DNA of 64,000 bases from Tolypeutes matacus (Eukaryota; Chordata; Mammalia; Cingulata; Chlamyphoridae): the NCBI GenBank assembly GCA_026826555.1, contig JAKSZT010053769.1:5003272-5067271 (forward strand), given 5' to 3'. Below are positions 1 through 12,066 of this stretch, piece after piece; within the stretch, counting starts at the first letter, position 1; each line of letters starts with the position of its first letter. Position numbers and translations under genes: made by a program. Below the pieces are notes generated by a model that did no database searches, was not told where the DNA came from, and saw nothing but the letters and a program-made list of their open reading frames with translations.

Positions 1-519
1 AGGCCAGTAGCCACCATTTTGACTCTGCCCTCAGCATGAGAGGAAGCCAGGCAGATTGAAAATCACAGTGACAGTAGTGGCAGGAGCTGCACCAGCCTCT
101 CATATAACTGTAGGTACATTCAGCTGGCACAGACTGAATAGTTGGAAGTCTGCTGGGACAACTGTGGTCATTTTGGACCCGCACAGCATAGATTACTGCC
201 CACACCTGCAGCTCCATCCCCGCCCCAGGCAGGTGAGAAAAGGGTCTGAAGTTTCAGCGGTCTCTCTGGGCAACTACAGTCTAGTCCTGCATGACTTGGA
301 TTATTACACATGGCTGTGGCTCTGACCCTACCCCTGGCAAAGGAAAAAGGTGGGAGAAGCTTCGGTATCTGGAGCAATGTGGGCAGCTTGAGCCTCCACA
401 GCTTACAGCCCCAACTACATCCCTGGCTCCTACTACACAAACAGCAAGGGAGAAAGGTCAAGAAAGCCCTAAACTAAAGAGAGAAACTGCACCTAGGATA
501 GATACATCTAATAAGCCAG
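1..519 (+). mobile_element. L1 5' UTR, 3' part
   Basis: Sequence directly upstream of an L1 ORF1 on the same strand, without a long ORF of its own that fits a known protein. By position it is the promoter-bearing 5' UTR of the L1 that continues to about 4,580. It starts at the window edge, so its length is unknown. The short frames across it look like chance. The 5' UTR assignment is inferred from the downstream ORF1, not from a recognised promoter motif. Confidence 0.6.
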
Positions 520-1491
520 ATGCCAAGACACCAGCAAAAAATTAAAATCCATACCAAGAAACAGGAAGATATGGCCCAGACAAAGGAACAAGGTAAGCCT
601 CCAGATGACACAAAGGAGTTGAGAAAACTAATCATAGGTGTTCAAACAAATCTCCTTAATAAATTCAATATGATGGCTAAAGAGATTAAAGATATTAAGA
701 AGACATTAGATGAACACAAAGAAAAATTTGAAAGCGTAGATAGAAAAATAGATCTTACGGGAATTAAAGGTGCAATAAATGAAATTAAAAATACACTAGA
801 ATCATATAACAGCAGATTTGAGGAGGCAGAAGAAAGGATTGATGAGCTTGAAGAAATGGCCTCCAAAAGTGAACATACAAAAGAACCAATGAAGAAAAGA
901 ATGGAATTAATTGAACAAGTTGTCAGGGAACTAAATGACAGCAAGAGATGTGCAAATATACATGTCATGGGTGTTCCAGAATGAGACAAGAAGGGAAAAG
1001 GGGAAGAAGGAATATTTGAAGAAATAATAGTAGAAAAGTTCCCAATCCTATTGAAGAACATAGATATGCATGTCCAAGAAGCACAACATACTCCCATCCA
1101 AATAAATCCAAATAAACCAACTCTGAGAAACATATTGAGAATGTCAAATGCCAAAGAGTAAGAGAGAATTCTGAGGGCAGCAAGAGGAAAGCAATGCATA
1201 ACATATAAGGGATACCCAATAAGATTAAGTGCTGACATCTCATCAGAAACCATGGAGGCACCAAGACCGTGGTATGATATATTTAAGATAGTGTAAGAGA
1301 AAAACTTCCAGCCAAGAATCTTATATACGGCAAGATTTTCTTTCAAAAATAAGGGCAAGTTTAGAATATTCACGGAAAAACAGAAATTGAGAGAGTTTAT
1401 AATAAAGATCCCAGCCTTGCAGGAAATACTAAAGAGTGTGCTACAGTCTGAAAAGAAAAGACAGGAGAGAGAGGCTTGGAAGAGAGTCTAG
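520..1491 (+). pseudogene. L1 ORF1 (RNA-binding protein), three in-frame stops
   Basis: L1 ORF1 encodes the trimeric RNA-binding chaperone of the L1 ribonucleoprotein. The frame opens at 520 and stays in register for 324 codons to a TAG at 1489-1491, close to the usual L1 ORF1 length. Residues about 40-140 are a charged heptad-like coiled coil (for example SYNSRFEEAEERIDELEEM). The C-terminal part keeps family signatures: KGYPIRLSADISSE near 1208-1250 and QPRILYTARFSF near 1310-1345. Three stops interrupt it: TGA at 982-984, TAA at 1159-1161 and TAA at 1294-1296. I saw no frameshift. The first stop falls where related L1s carry Arg, so a CpG-type CGA-to-TGA change is likely. It is not translatable as full-length protein. 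Confidence 0.9.
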
Positions 1492-1577
1492 AAATGAAGA
1501 TTATATCAGTAAAATTAACTAAAAGTCTCAAAAGAGTGGTGAAAATAAAATATGACAGATAAAGCCCAAAGGTCAAA

Positions 1578-1850
1578 ATGGGTGAAATAAGAACTGCCTT
1601 TACAGTAATAACATTGAATGTTAATGGATTAAACTCCCCAATCAAAAGACACAGACTGGCAGAATGGATAAGAAAATATGAACCATCTAAATGCTATCTG
1701 CAAGAGACTCACCATAGACCCAAGGATACCAATAGATTGAAAGTGAAAAACTGGAAAAAGTTATTCCATGTATGCAGCAACCAAAAAAAAAAAAAAAAAA
1801 AAAAAGCCAGAGTACTATATTTATATCAGATGAAATAGACTTTAAAAGAC
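1578..1850 (+). pseudogene. L1 ORF2 start (endonuclease N-terminus), truncated
   Basis: ORF2 encodes the L1 endonuclease/reverse transcriptase. The frame starts at ATG 1578 with the typical start MGEIRTAFTVITLNVNGLNS and keeps the Asn of LNVNG and the catalytic-type Glu of LQETH (about residue 43). It lies 86 bases after ORF1, the usual L1 spacing. At 1783-1805 an original short A-run has become 23 As, shifting the frame. Just after 1850 the sequence jumps from endonuclease to a region C-terminal of the reverse-transcriptase core, so most of ORF2 is deleted. Confidence 0.88.
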
Positions 1851-2600
1851 ACCAGTAATTGCAATCTGAGAAGGAAGTCAGGAAAAAATTCCATTTACAA
1901 TAGCAACTAAAAGACACATATTTAGGAATAAACTTAACAAAGGATGTAAAGCACTTGTGTTCAGTAAACTACAATGCATTGTTAAAAGAAATTTTAAAAA
2001 TACCAAAATAATTGGAAGAACATTCCATGCTCATGGATTGGAAGACTAAATATCATTAAGATGTCAATTCTACCCAAACTAATATACAGATTCAATGCAA
2101 TCCCAATAAAAATTCCACCAGCATTTTTTAAACAAATAGAAAACACAATTATCAAATTTATTTGGAAGGGTGAGGGGTCCCAAATAGCCAGAAACAGCTT
2201 AAAGAGGAAAAGCGAAGTTGGAGGACTGTCACTTCTGGACTTAAAATATTACCAACTACAGTGGTAAGAATAGCATGGTACTGGCATAAAGACAGACACA
2301 TAGACCAATGGAACCAAAATGATGGTTCAGAAATAGACCCTCACATCTATGGTCAAGTGATTTTTGACAAACCTGTCAAACCCACCCAGCTCAGGCAGAA
2401 CCATACATTCAACAAATGGTGCTAGGAGAACTGGATAGCCATAGCCAAAAGAAAGAAAGAGGATCCCTATCTCACACCTTATACAAAAATTAACTCAAAA
2501 TGGACCAAGAAGCTAAATATAAAAGCAAGAACCATAAAGCTTCTAGAAGAAAATGTAGGAAAATATCTTTAAGACCTGGTGCTAGGTGGTGGACTCTTAA
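1851..2600 (+). pseudogene. L1 ORF2 C-terminal remnant
   Basis: Resumes ORF2 after the internal deletion with an IPFTIATK-like stretch. The best frame is 2061-2267, [20 protein letters not shown] followed by FIWKGEG and [13 protein letters not shown], the conserved segment after the reverse-transcriptase fingers and palm. Decayed frames beyond (RQTHRPMEPK-like, then a [24 protein letters not shown] part) match the later ORF2 C-terminus. Several stops and shifts make it non-coding. It is the same insertion as ORF1 at 520 by order and strand. Confidence 0.85.
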
Positions 2601-4580
2601 AGGAGATAAGAGGAGGACTGAGATGGACTACTGATGCTTAATGTAAGTAGAGGTTTTAATTAACTTTACTGTAAAAGTGTGGAATGTATAGATTTGATGG
2701 TAACACATTATAGTGAGTAACAGCTGGTTTATAAATGGGGATGTGGTAGTCTAGGGATATAAATATCAACTGAAAGAAAGCTAGAGAATAATCTAGGGAC
2801 TGAATAACACAGCATACCCAGAGATGGATGAGAATTGTGGTTGATGGTATAGATGCAAGAGTGTCCTTTGTGAGCTAGAGCAGATGTAAGTCACTATTGC
2901 AGGGTGGTGGGAATGTGAAGAAGCATGAAAAAAATACAAATGGAGCGACCTATGGGCTGTGGTTAACAGCAATACTGTAATATTCATGCATCTATGCCAA
3001 AGATATACAGTGCTGATAGTGGGAGAATATGGAAAAAGTGTGCCACATGTACACTATGTTTAGTGGTAATAGTCTGATTATATTATTTCATAATCTGTAA
3101 CAAATGTTCCACCACGGTGTGGTGTGTTGATCTAGGGGTATTGTGTGGGAATTCTGCACATGTGCATGATTGTTTTGTAAGTTCACAACTTCTGTAAGAA
3201 AAATATATTTTAAAAAAACATAATAGGGTGGGTTGGGGAGAAAGTACACCAAATGTAAGATATAGACTATAGTTAGTAGTAAGATTGTTTTTCCTCCTAA
3301 TAGTTTTTTTTTTTTCAACTGTATTGATACATATTAATAAAGCATAAATCCATCTCCAAAGAGTACAACTAATGGTATTCGGTGTATTCATGTTTGTGCA
3401 TTCATCACCCCAATCACTCCCAGAGCACTTTCATTATTCCAATAATAATAATAAGCAAAAAATAAATAAACAAAACACCTCACCTCTCAATCTCTCTGTG
3501 CCTCGCCTGGCATACATGGGTGCTATTCTTTTTCCTCCCCTCTAGCACATCTGTATTTATATTTTGTTAAAGCAGTCCTATATATGCAGCATCACCCATA
3601 TTCGTGTTCAACATGAGCCTTACTATCTTATACAGGTCCATGGCACAGTTTTTAGCTTTCCTTCTAGCAATATACATGACCTTAGACTGTCCCTTTCAAT
3701 CACTGTCCTACTCATACAACAGCACTGCTAGTTACAAACACCATGATGTGCTTTAACCATTCATTCATTTCCAAAGATTTACAACCTTTTTAACAATCCT
3801 GCACAGATTAACCCTCAGCTTTCCATTCTCTACCCTCCTTCCATTTTCTGGTGACCTATATTCCAAGTATTAACTCCATGAGTTTACACAGTATATTTAG
3901 TTCATAATAGTGCAATCATACAGTATTTGTCCTTTTGTGTCTGGCTTGCTTCACTCAATATGATGTCCTCCAGGTTCATCCATGTTGTCATTGCTTTACA
4001 ACTTCATTTCTTCTTACTGCTGCATAATATTCCATCGTGTGTATATACCACAATTTGTTTATCCATTCACCATTTGATGGACACCTTGGGTTGTTTTCAA
4101 CTTTTGGCAATAGTGAATAATGCCACTATTGACATCCGTGTGCAGTAGTAAGATTTTGACAATATTCTACCATAATTTGTAGCAAATGTCTCGCAACAAT
4201 GCAAAGTGTTGGTAGTAGGTTGATGTATGGAAACCTTGTATGATGTTATGCATGTTTGCTTTATAAGTTCACAACTTTTACTATACTTTTATTGTTTATG
4301 TATGTTCATGTATAAATGATAATAATAATAGGGTGGGTTGGGGTAAAAATACATCAAATGTAAGATACTTTGGTTAGTAGTAATATATTGAGGCTGCTCT
4401 TTCATCATTAGTTAAAATTGTTTCACAAGAATGCAAGGTATTGGTGGTAGGGTGAAGTATGAGAGTCCTGTATGATGTTATGCATGTTTGTTTTATAAGT
4501 TCACAACTATTGCTATACACTTATTGTTTATATATATTTATGTATGAGTGATATACTTCAATAAATTAAAAAAAAAAAAT
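2601..4580 (+). mobile_element. L1 3' UTR with repeated modules and poly(A) tail
   Basis: Continues the plus-strand L1 past ORF2. It is long and AT-rich and ends in a CAATAAATT signal and an A-run at 4569-4580. It contains about three related modules of roughly 200 bases (3064-3286, 4144-4380, 4381-4569). Each has AAGTTCACAACT; the first two also share AATAGGGTGGGTTGGGG, AAATGTAAGATA and GTTAGTAGTAA. An antisense L1 fragment at 3287-4143 interrupts it. Module boundaries are by eye. Confidence 0.75.
3287..4143 (-). mobile_element. antisense 5'-truncated L1 inserted in L1 3' UTR
   Basis: Minus-strand L1 3' end: a T-run near 3303-3315 (its poly-A), 3' UTR to about 3900, then the ORF2 C-terminus up to 4143, recognised on the minus strand as the TMEYYAA-like region just before the stop. 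The 12-bp sequence AGTAGTAAGATT is present immediately on both sides (3275-3286 and 4144-4155), a standard L1 target-site duplication. Removing the insert plus one duplication joins the host 3' UTR cleanly. Confidence 0.88.
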
Positions 4581-4689
4581 ACGGGCTTCAAAAGCCTAAA
4601 CTGTACATGTAGAAACAGAATGTAAACTGGGGAAGTTGTTTAAAAAGCAACAAACTATAGAACATGGTTAGTAAAGAAAAAAAAAAAAA

Positions 4690-4940
4690 AAAAACTTAGC
4701 AAATAGAAGCTAGCAAAATATTCAAAGAACAATACATTATGACCAGTGCGGTTTATCCTGGGAATACAAAGCTGGTTTGATACTAGAAAGTCTATCTACA
4801 TAATTCACCATATGAAAAGACTTAAGAAGAAACCTCTATAACTATATCAATAGGTGCAGAAAAATCACTTGATAAAATTCAACATCCATTATTAATAAAA
4901 TTTTTCAGCCCACCAGGAATAAAAGGAAACTTCCTCAGTC
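4690..4940 (+). mobile_element. old L1 ORF2 fragment (reverse-transcriptase region)
   Basis: A degenerate translation around 4735-4935 follows the L1 reverse-transcriptase segment (…YDQCGL…NYINRCRKIT…NSTSIINK…), broken by many stops. It is more decayed than the L1 just upstream and so probably a separate, older insertion. It follows an A-run at 4676-4694. Ends are approximate. Confidence 0.7.
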
Positions 4941-6889
4941 TGGCAAACACATCTACTAAAAGACTGCAGATTACATCACCCATTCTGATTTTCCTTAATC
5001 CAATCTGTCATAGGCAAAGTCCCCAGCATCCTCAACCTCCTCTGTGAATATTCCCTTCACTTCCTTACTGTATCCCGAGAAGACATTGCTTTCCTAGAGC
5101 CTTTGCAAGTGGGTGCTTTCTTAGCTTTCAAAATCCTGTGCTATCAGGCCAGGAGGTGCAGTAGTTGCCCTCCTTGCTAGTTAGTATTGCTACCAGATCA
5201 TTGTTCTTATCTCAATTATAAAGTCATGGCTGAGATTATATAGGACTCACTACCCCTCCTTGTTGGAATCATCTACAGACAACCATCTCACTGTCCATCA
5301 TTTCTTGAAGAGTTTAGCCTGTGGCTCACTCTCTCCTCTCAATCTCCAGTCTTCTCACTGCTCATGAGCTTCATATCCTATAGACAACCCTTCTGTTATC
5401 TCGACCTTTCACTTTTTTCATCTTCCCATCTCCAGTAATCTCCTTCTATTTTTCCATCTCTGCCAATCACTCCCCAGTCATACCACCAACACTCTGTCAG
5501 CTGGAACTTTGTTTCTTATTTTACTGAAAACAGAAGGAATAAAGAGAGACCATCCTCATTCTCCATCCACCAATCTACCTACCTAACTGCATCTTTGTCC
5601 ATGCAATTGTCCTTTCTTCTTGTATTGCAGATGAACTATAAAAACTTCTATCTAAGCCCAATCCCTTCAGTTGTAAACTAGTTCTCATCCTTACTCATGC
5701 ATTAAGGGACTTTGTTCTTGCAATTGGCTACTATCATATATTAACATTCCATGAAACATCTGACCATAATCAACTTTCAGTTTTCTCTGCATGGATTACC
5801 CAGTTTATGCATTGCTGCTCTTCACCCAGACTATGTCCTATCACTTGGTCTCTACTTCCCTTTTGCCTGCCAATGTGAATCAATGTCAGCATTTCTGGAT
5901 TGGGAAAAATTGCACTTTGTGGCTGCAGGCTGCACATAGGTGCCCACTCCAAAGGCTATTCAGGAGTAAAGCATAAACAAATCCTTTGCCAGGATCATAA
6001 TTCCACTCTGTTTATGAAGCAGCTTTTCTTGATTCTCTGACCTCAGAGACACCTCCACCTTCTACCTCCATGGATCCCAGGGACTTTCACACTCACTCTG
6101 CTCTAACCGACTGCTCTGACCTGACACTTTGCTCTTGATCACCCTCTGCTGGACCTGGCCAGATTGTGCTGGCTTTATGATAGTTAAGTAGACTATGCTC
6201 ATATTTTTTAAAAAATAAATCAAGAAGCATTATGGCACATAAAGAGAGAAAAAGTGGAAAAGGAGACATTCGTCTCTCCCCCTTCCAAGAATAGGTCTAT
6301 CTAGCCCTCTGTTTTCTCAGTTCCGCATAGACACATGCCGCCTTGGCAGAAAGGAAATGTGGTGCTCAAAATTACCTTGTCCTATACTTGCCTGCATTGA
6401 TTTATATCCATAGGCATCACATATAAATTGCCCAGCTCGGGGCAGGACAATGAGTCTACACAAACCACCTGATCTCTCACCAAGTGTCCAGGCCCTGTGA
6501 AGGCCGGGCAGGCAGAGGATGGGCTCTCACCTACCACAGACAGTGCTGGCAAATAGAATCAACATGGCTCCTTCACTATCAGTCAAACCATACCCGCCCA
6601 CAGTGGAAACCTGGATCCCAGTTCTGAGATACAATTGGCTCATTTAGTGGCATGACTTTCAAATCCTTCAACAACCTCCCAGGCAACCTTCCCAGCTTGG
6701 TTCATACACTGCCTGTGCAAAATTTGGTCTCTCTGCCTGTGCAAAATTTGGTCTCTCATGTTTCCTCATAAACACTATTTTCTAAACTCATCCTCCATTT
6801 CTGTTTCTTTTCCCTTACTTGCTGCCACTTCCCTTTAATATTTTCCTTATATATAAAGGGAGAACCCCAGGGAAAAAGTCACTGTTAGT
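4941..6889. other. unassigned sequence, no gene seen
   Basis: About 1.9 kb with no convincing gene. 4950-5700 is pyrimidine-rich and has the feel of an old interspersed repeat, but I cannot name it. The short frames at 5751-5976 overlap each other on both strands and look like chance. A perfect tandem duplication lies at 6709-6756. Confidence 0.5.
6709..6756. repeat. perfect 24-bp tandem duplication
   Basis: The 24-base unit beginning CTGCCTGTGCAAAATTTGG occurs twice head to tail (6709-6732 and 6733-6756) with no mismatch, consistent with a recent slippage or duplication event in otherwise non-repetitive sequence. Confidence 0.95.
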
Positions 6890-7145
6890 TAAAATTTACT
6901 GAGTATGCTACCTATTTTAGGATAGGAGATGTTATCTGAGGTTCAGATAATATAAGTAGTCAAAGGTCACACAAACGAGGCCAGTGCTCAAATACAAACT
7001 CAGAACTCTAACTTCAAATCCCTCCTGCAAGTAGACAGTGATGAAAGAAGGAGTCTCTTGTTTGTGTGAGGCCAAGGTATTAAGAGATGGTATGGAAATT
7101 GTATCTGGAACATAGTAGGTGCCAAAAATTTTTTTTGAATGACTA
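6890..7145 (-). repeat. MIR-like relic, followed by short L2-like piece
   Basis: 6890-7030 resembles the reverse complement of MIR (…GGTTCAGATAATATAAGTAG…GGTCACACAA…). 7090-7145 has the plus-strand L2 3'-end phrase GGAACATAGTAGGTGCC followed by GAATGA. Both are very diverged; calls rest on these phrases only. Confidence 0.5.
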
Positions 7146-10100
7146 AGTAAATACCTATTAATTAATCCACAGACTCCATGTGCTTCATCAAACATATTGC
7201 CACCATAAATTCTTGCTTCCAATCCCTGGCAAACATGGCCTGATGCCACATGGCAACTTCACTCATGTAGTCTAGCTGTTCCTAACCAGGGTATGGTTTT
7301 CCTTGGCTTTCGCACTTTAAGATCAGCCTGACCCTATAGGGAAGAAGATTTAGTGAAGAGGAGGCAAGTTTCTCTTAAGTCATAGGAGATAGCTACAATG
7401 TGACTTAGACATTTACAAGAGATAGAAATATCTCTACTTAGAAAACTTCTATAAAGTTATCAAAACTATCTACAAAGAGAGCTGAAATCAAAATTCCCCC
7501 AAGGAATTAAGTAGGTTATTATAATATTCTCATAATTTAAAGGATTCTCTTGATTTCAGAGAAGAAGGAAAAGTCTCATTTTAAAGTTATCTTGTCATTA
7601 ATTGAAAAGTGTCAGAGGTTTTGTTTTCTTGTAAGAGCCATCAGTGCGTTATCTTGATTGGGTAACTTCTTTGAACCCTTTAGTAGAATGAGTCAGCTGT
7701 TAGCCTGATCATTCTTCAGACGTCAAATATTTTAGTAAAAACATAATGAGTATTTCTAACATTGCTGGTTAAAGCAGTTGCCAAAATAATATGATTGCAG
7801 ACCACACATAGTGCATTTGTCCTGACATTTAGGCTTTAGTACCAGTGGTTGGACTGTGGAAGTCTCAAAGGTGTTAGAGTTCAGTTTCTACAGAGCAAGA
7901 ATGTTCCTCATCCCAGACCAGAAGATGCTTCTACAAGGCCGACTCCACTCCTTTCTCTTGCTTTCTTGCAACAATCAGAGCCATTAGAACTTAAGTTCAG
8001 ACTTAAGGGTCAGAAGCCCAAAGAAAGGGCATTTGTTTCAAAGAAGCCCCAAATACACAATGTTTCTTGCCCTGAATTCATGGCTACCTGTGAGAGGTGA
8101 TGAGACCATTATTGCCTACATATTTAATTTACTTACCAAATGCAGCCTTTAAACAAAAGATATTATTCATTTCAAATTCAGAGCCAAGCTCTGTGTTGAG
8201 AGAGTCTTAATTTTTTGTAACAGAACATGTTTGGCCCTAATGTGTGATTTATGAGTCAGCATATCAAGTCTGACTAATGTGTTTGTTCTAAGTAGTGAGC
8301 TAGCAATTTGGCATTGCAATTTCTGAGCTTTGGGGGGGGGGGGGGGCAGGCGGAGAGGGAAAAAACTGACTTCTCTGCTCTTTCATTAATTAAGATGAAT
8401 CAAAGTTAATGAATAAACTTTTGGAATTTCTTAATGCCTCCAGAATATAAGCATGAAGGCCTTGGAGAGGCAGGTGAAAAGATTTCCTTGAGCAATGATT
8501 GAAAAGGACTTCCTTTGTGGAATGACTTCTTGGTAATTCCTGGGAGAAATTTTCCTTTTTCCTAATATCTTTCCTCCTCCTTGCCTTGCCTTGCCATACT
8601 CTCAATGTTTTTTTAAATTTACCAAATATGGCTTTCTACCAATAAGTACATGGTAAATGGAGTTGGGGAAAACTGCAGTGTAGCCCTTCTATTTTAACAA
8701 TATAAATAGCTTCTCTGGAGAGAGACAAGATATATTGCATAGCCACAGAGATACCACATCTCCCTTCCTTTTGGTACAACTTGTACAGTGTATCTAAAGT
8801 TTTGGGAATCTGGACACAGTCATAACTTGTGGTACCACTGACTTGATACATCCCTTCAGCTAGAAGGGAATCACCCTCCTTGTGTAAATGTTTGCTTTGT
8901 TGGATATTCTCGAGCAGATATTAATAGTATATACATGCTTCAGGAAGAGTATTAAATCAGGCATGATAAACAATTCCTAGGCAATGTTTAGACTGACCAA
9001 AAGTCATCCTAAGAATTGTGCACAAAGATTGGAGCTCAGATTTTGCTTCTATGCACTGAGCCTATCTATAAAATGGAAAGCAGAGATCGGTCAATTAGCC
9101 AATTAATTTTATTATTGTGGTCTATCAGCATAAATAGACAATAAATTAGTGACTACATAAGTACCAAATCTCCACTTCATTCTGTATGGTGTAGACACAG
9201 TTAATGGGACATGAATATTTGATAGTTTTTACCAGCAGTAATAGAACACACTTGGAACGCCTCCGGAAACTGGTTTTGATCTGAATAAAAAAAAAAAAAA
9301 AAAATATTGCCGCACCAGCAATCACAACCTCCAGGCTATTAAGGAGCTGAAACTTAGTAGAATGGCCCCAATATAACACAATAAGGTGACAAATATTAAA
9401 GTGCGGGGGGCGGGAGGGGAGGGAGGAAATAAGAGAGAAAAAAAAGATATTTTCTTCTTTTGTCCAAGTCAGGGTTAAAGCATTATTTAGTGTATTCTTA
9501 GTAAGAACTGGGTATTTATATTCCCAAGTGTGAGTCAGCAAAATGAAGCAAATGTACCTGAGGGAAGTTTTGAGGCTATATCACTTTCCCCATAACGCTG
9601 ACCCAGAAACTTGAAGGATATAAGTAACAAAGGGGCCAAGTCCATGGGACAAAAATCTTATCTTGAATAACATCTTGATACTGACTTTGAGCCAAGTGAG
9701 CAATGTGGCTTTTTGGGGAGGACAACATTATTCCATTTCTGTTATCTGATTCACAAGTATTGTTAAATATTTACCAGAAATCTGAAAGAAGTTTCTTAAC
9801 ATTCGTTAATCACAGATGATATTCCATCAACAACTCAAAAAACTTCTTTAGAGTTGTACAAGGTAAGTCCCACTACCTTAACACTGCTATCCCATTCTAG
9901 TAGAATAAATATTTGCTTTGCGTTTCTCTATACCAAGTTTTATGGGATCATGCAATCTAAATCTCCTTTTGTAAATAAGGCATGCCTTCATGAGGTCGAG
10001 AGAGCAGCTCTAAAGTCTTGTCTGCCTTCTTTCTGCAAGTCCTTGATAAAAGGGTTCCATGCCTTCAGAAAAACAGATTTCAGGCACTTCTTACTAGTAG

Positions 10101-10796
10101 CCCAGCAAGATGTCTTGGAGAAATATGTTAAAGACTGTTCAACCCTCCCTTGCATGGTTTACTTCACATCCACCAGCCTGAAGTGTGCTGTATATCTGTC
10201 AGGGGACCAGACAACTGAAAGCCACATTTTCCATTCTCCTCATTTTTGTTACTCGTTTGTGACAATTTTTATTGAAGTCCAGGATAATTTCTACTCTCTA
10301 ACATGAATCTTGTGTGTCCTAACTTTTATGCTTAATCTTCCCCTAAATCAGTTGGTTTAGAGCTCTGATACTAGGTCCTCCTGTATTGGCCATTCATTCC
10401 TGCCTGTGCAAGCACATCACTAAATTTGTCTTGGGGCAGCTGGCCCTGTGCACAGGGTATAAAGCTGTCTGCATGGGGTGATTTTTCTTCTCTGTTCTCT
10501 GACCAACCACACACAAAAATAACCTTTCCCTATTCACTGATATTAACTTTCTATAAAGAAGATAAGCCATCTATCCAATAACTCTGATAATAAAGTACAT
10601 AGCAAACATTATAATTCTTTGCCTTTATTATTACTATTATATGTCTATTTCTATAGAATACCATAGAAAATGAAAAAATGACATATATTCTTATATATAA
10701 ATAACTAGCATAAGATTCTTCCTGAGAATATAGTTTAATAGAGGGAAGGGAAGGAAAGAGAGGATAAACTACATTTCTTGAGGAACCACCAAGATG
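7146..10796. other. unassigned sequence, no gene seen
   Basis: About 3.6 kb in which I see no supported gene. It holds a 15-base G run (8332-8346), an A-run at about 9286-9304 and a 150-codon open frame at 9854-10306 (+) with no recognised domain. I cannot exclude diverged repeats or conserved non-coding elements. Confidence 0.45.
8332..8346. repeat. poly(G) run
   Basis: Fifteen consecutive Gs on the plus strand in an otherwise AT-rich setting. It may be length-variable and error-prone in sequencing. Confidence 0.9.
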
Positions 10797-10965
10797 CACT
10801 AGATGCTTTATATAAATTATCTCATGTTAATGCTTGCAACCACATTGAGAGGTAGATAATATTATCTTTATTTTATATATGGATGAACTTAGGCTCAGAG
10901 AAGTTAAGAAATTTTCCCAAAGCCCTATGCTGGTAAATAGTTAGTTCAGAATTCAAATAAGTCAT
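10797..10965 (-). repeat. MIR
   Basis: Reverse-orientation MIR core: AAATTATCTCATGTTAATGC, then TTTATATATGGATGAAC, GGCTCAGAGAAGTTAAG and a CCCAAAGCCC-like segment, in the canonical order of a minus-strand MIR. Confidence 0.85.
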
Positions 10966-11948
10966 TTCAGCAAAGCAACATTGTTCAGTGAAGAAGGGGC
11001 TATGATTATACAGTTTTCTACACACTCAGATTTTGAGGAGCAGGGGTGATTACATGAGGTTCCAGAAGGCAACTGGTCTACCTAAGGGTTTAGGTAAAGG
11101 ATGGCCCTAGGATGACCTTCATAATATTTGGACTCTTTGTCCAAAGTCAGAATATATATAACAGAAGTTGATTCTGCCCTTAATCTACTACCATTTTATC
11201 TAAAAGAAAAAAAAGTATTATTTTAACTTAATTGGTGTATGTGTCTGTGTTTATGTGGGTGTCGATGTACATGATAAAACTAGGTTCTCAGTTCCTTTAA
11301 AAACAATGAGTTGAGCTCTCTTATAAATGTTTACCCTATTAGTGTTAAAATATTTCAGTAAAGATAGACACAGAATTAGTAAAGTCATAAATGACTCACT
11401 CAATTGTCATTTCCAGCATTTACATCAGACCTGATCACATGGATACCAATGTTAGCCCAAGTTCCTTTCACCTTTTCTCTTCTCTCTTACCCAATAAGCA
11501 ATTTTTAATCTATTTCAGGAAACAGTCCAGGGCACTGTGGAAATAAAAATTAACATTAAAATACTTCCTGAACCATTACCAGAAATCATGTTTTAAATTT
11601 CTAAATGACCTGCATTGTTCTAAATTTCAAGGCTGTGCCCATGACCACGAAGATAAATAGGGCATTGGGACAATTGTGTGAGAGAATAAGTTCCAACATG
11701 AAATAAGTATGCTGTTCAGAAGGATTTGTTTTTTGAGTTTACCATGCATGAGTCACCTAAAAGAAAAAAGAAGAAAGCTAGAAAAGATTATTCTAGATGG
11801 CAAATTACCCAATAAGATACAGGAACTTGTCTGCATTTGCTTTCAACTCATGAAATGCCACATGAACTGAATGGTTGAGCGCTCATTGACTATAGATCAC
11901 TCTGATTCAACAAACTAATTCATAAAATCCACAGATCTTCATAATAAT
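10966..11948. other. unassigned sequence
   Basis: About 1 kb of AT-rich sequence without recognisable coding potential or a named repeat. Confidence 0.4.
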
Positions 11949-12066
11949 CAGTGGTTCTCAACCTTGACTGCACAATAGAAGCTTAAAAAAAATAACCATG
12001 CCTGAACTACAATACCAAAGATCTGGATTAACTGACATAGTGTGGAGGCCAGGCACTAGTATTTTT
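11949..12066 (+). mobile_element. MER5A-like hAT element, 5' half
   Basis: Starts with the hAT terminal sequence CAGTGGTTCTCAACCTTGAC and continues with a CTGCACAATAGAAGC-like body to ATTTTTTAAA at 12066. This is the left half of a non-autonomous hAT-Charlie element of the MER5A type. Its right half is at 14253-14301. Confidence 0.8.

Noticed and set aside
642..1373. 243-codon minus-strand frame
   Set aside because: Antisense shadow of L1 ORF1; hydrophobic content reflects the complement of Lys/Glu-rich codons.
7849..8100. 83-codon frame with a basic C-terminal part
   Set aside because: Short, no recognised motif and no gene structure around it.
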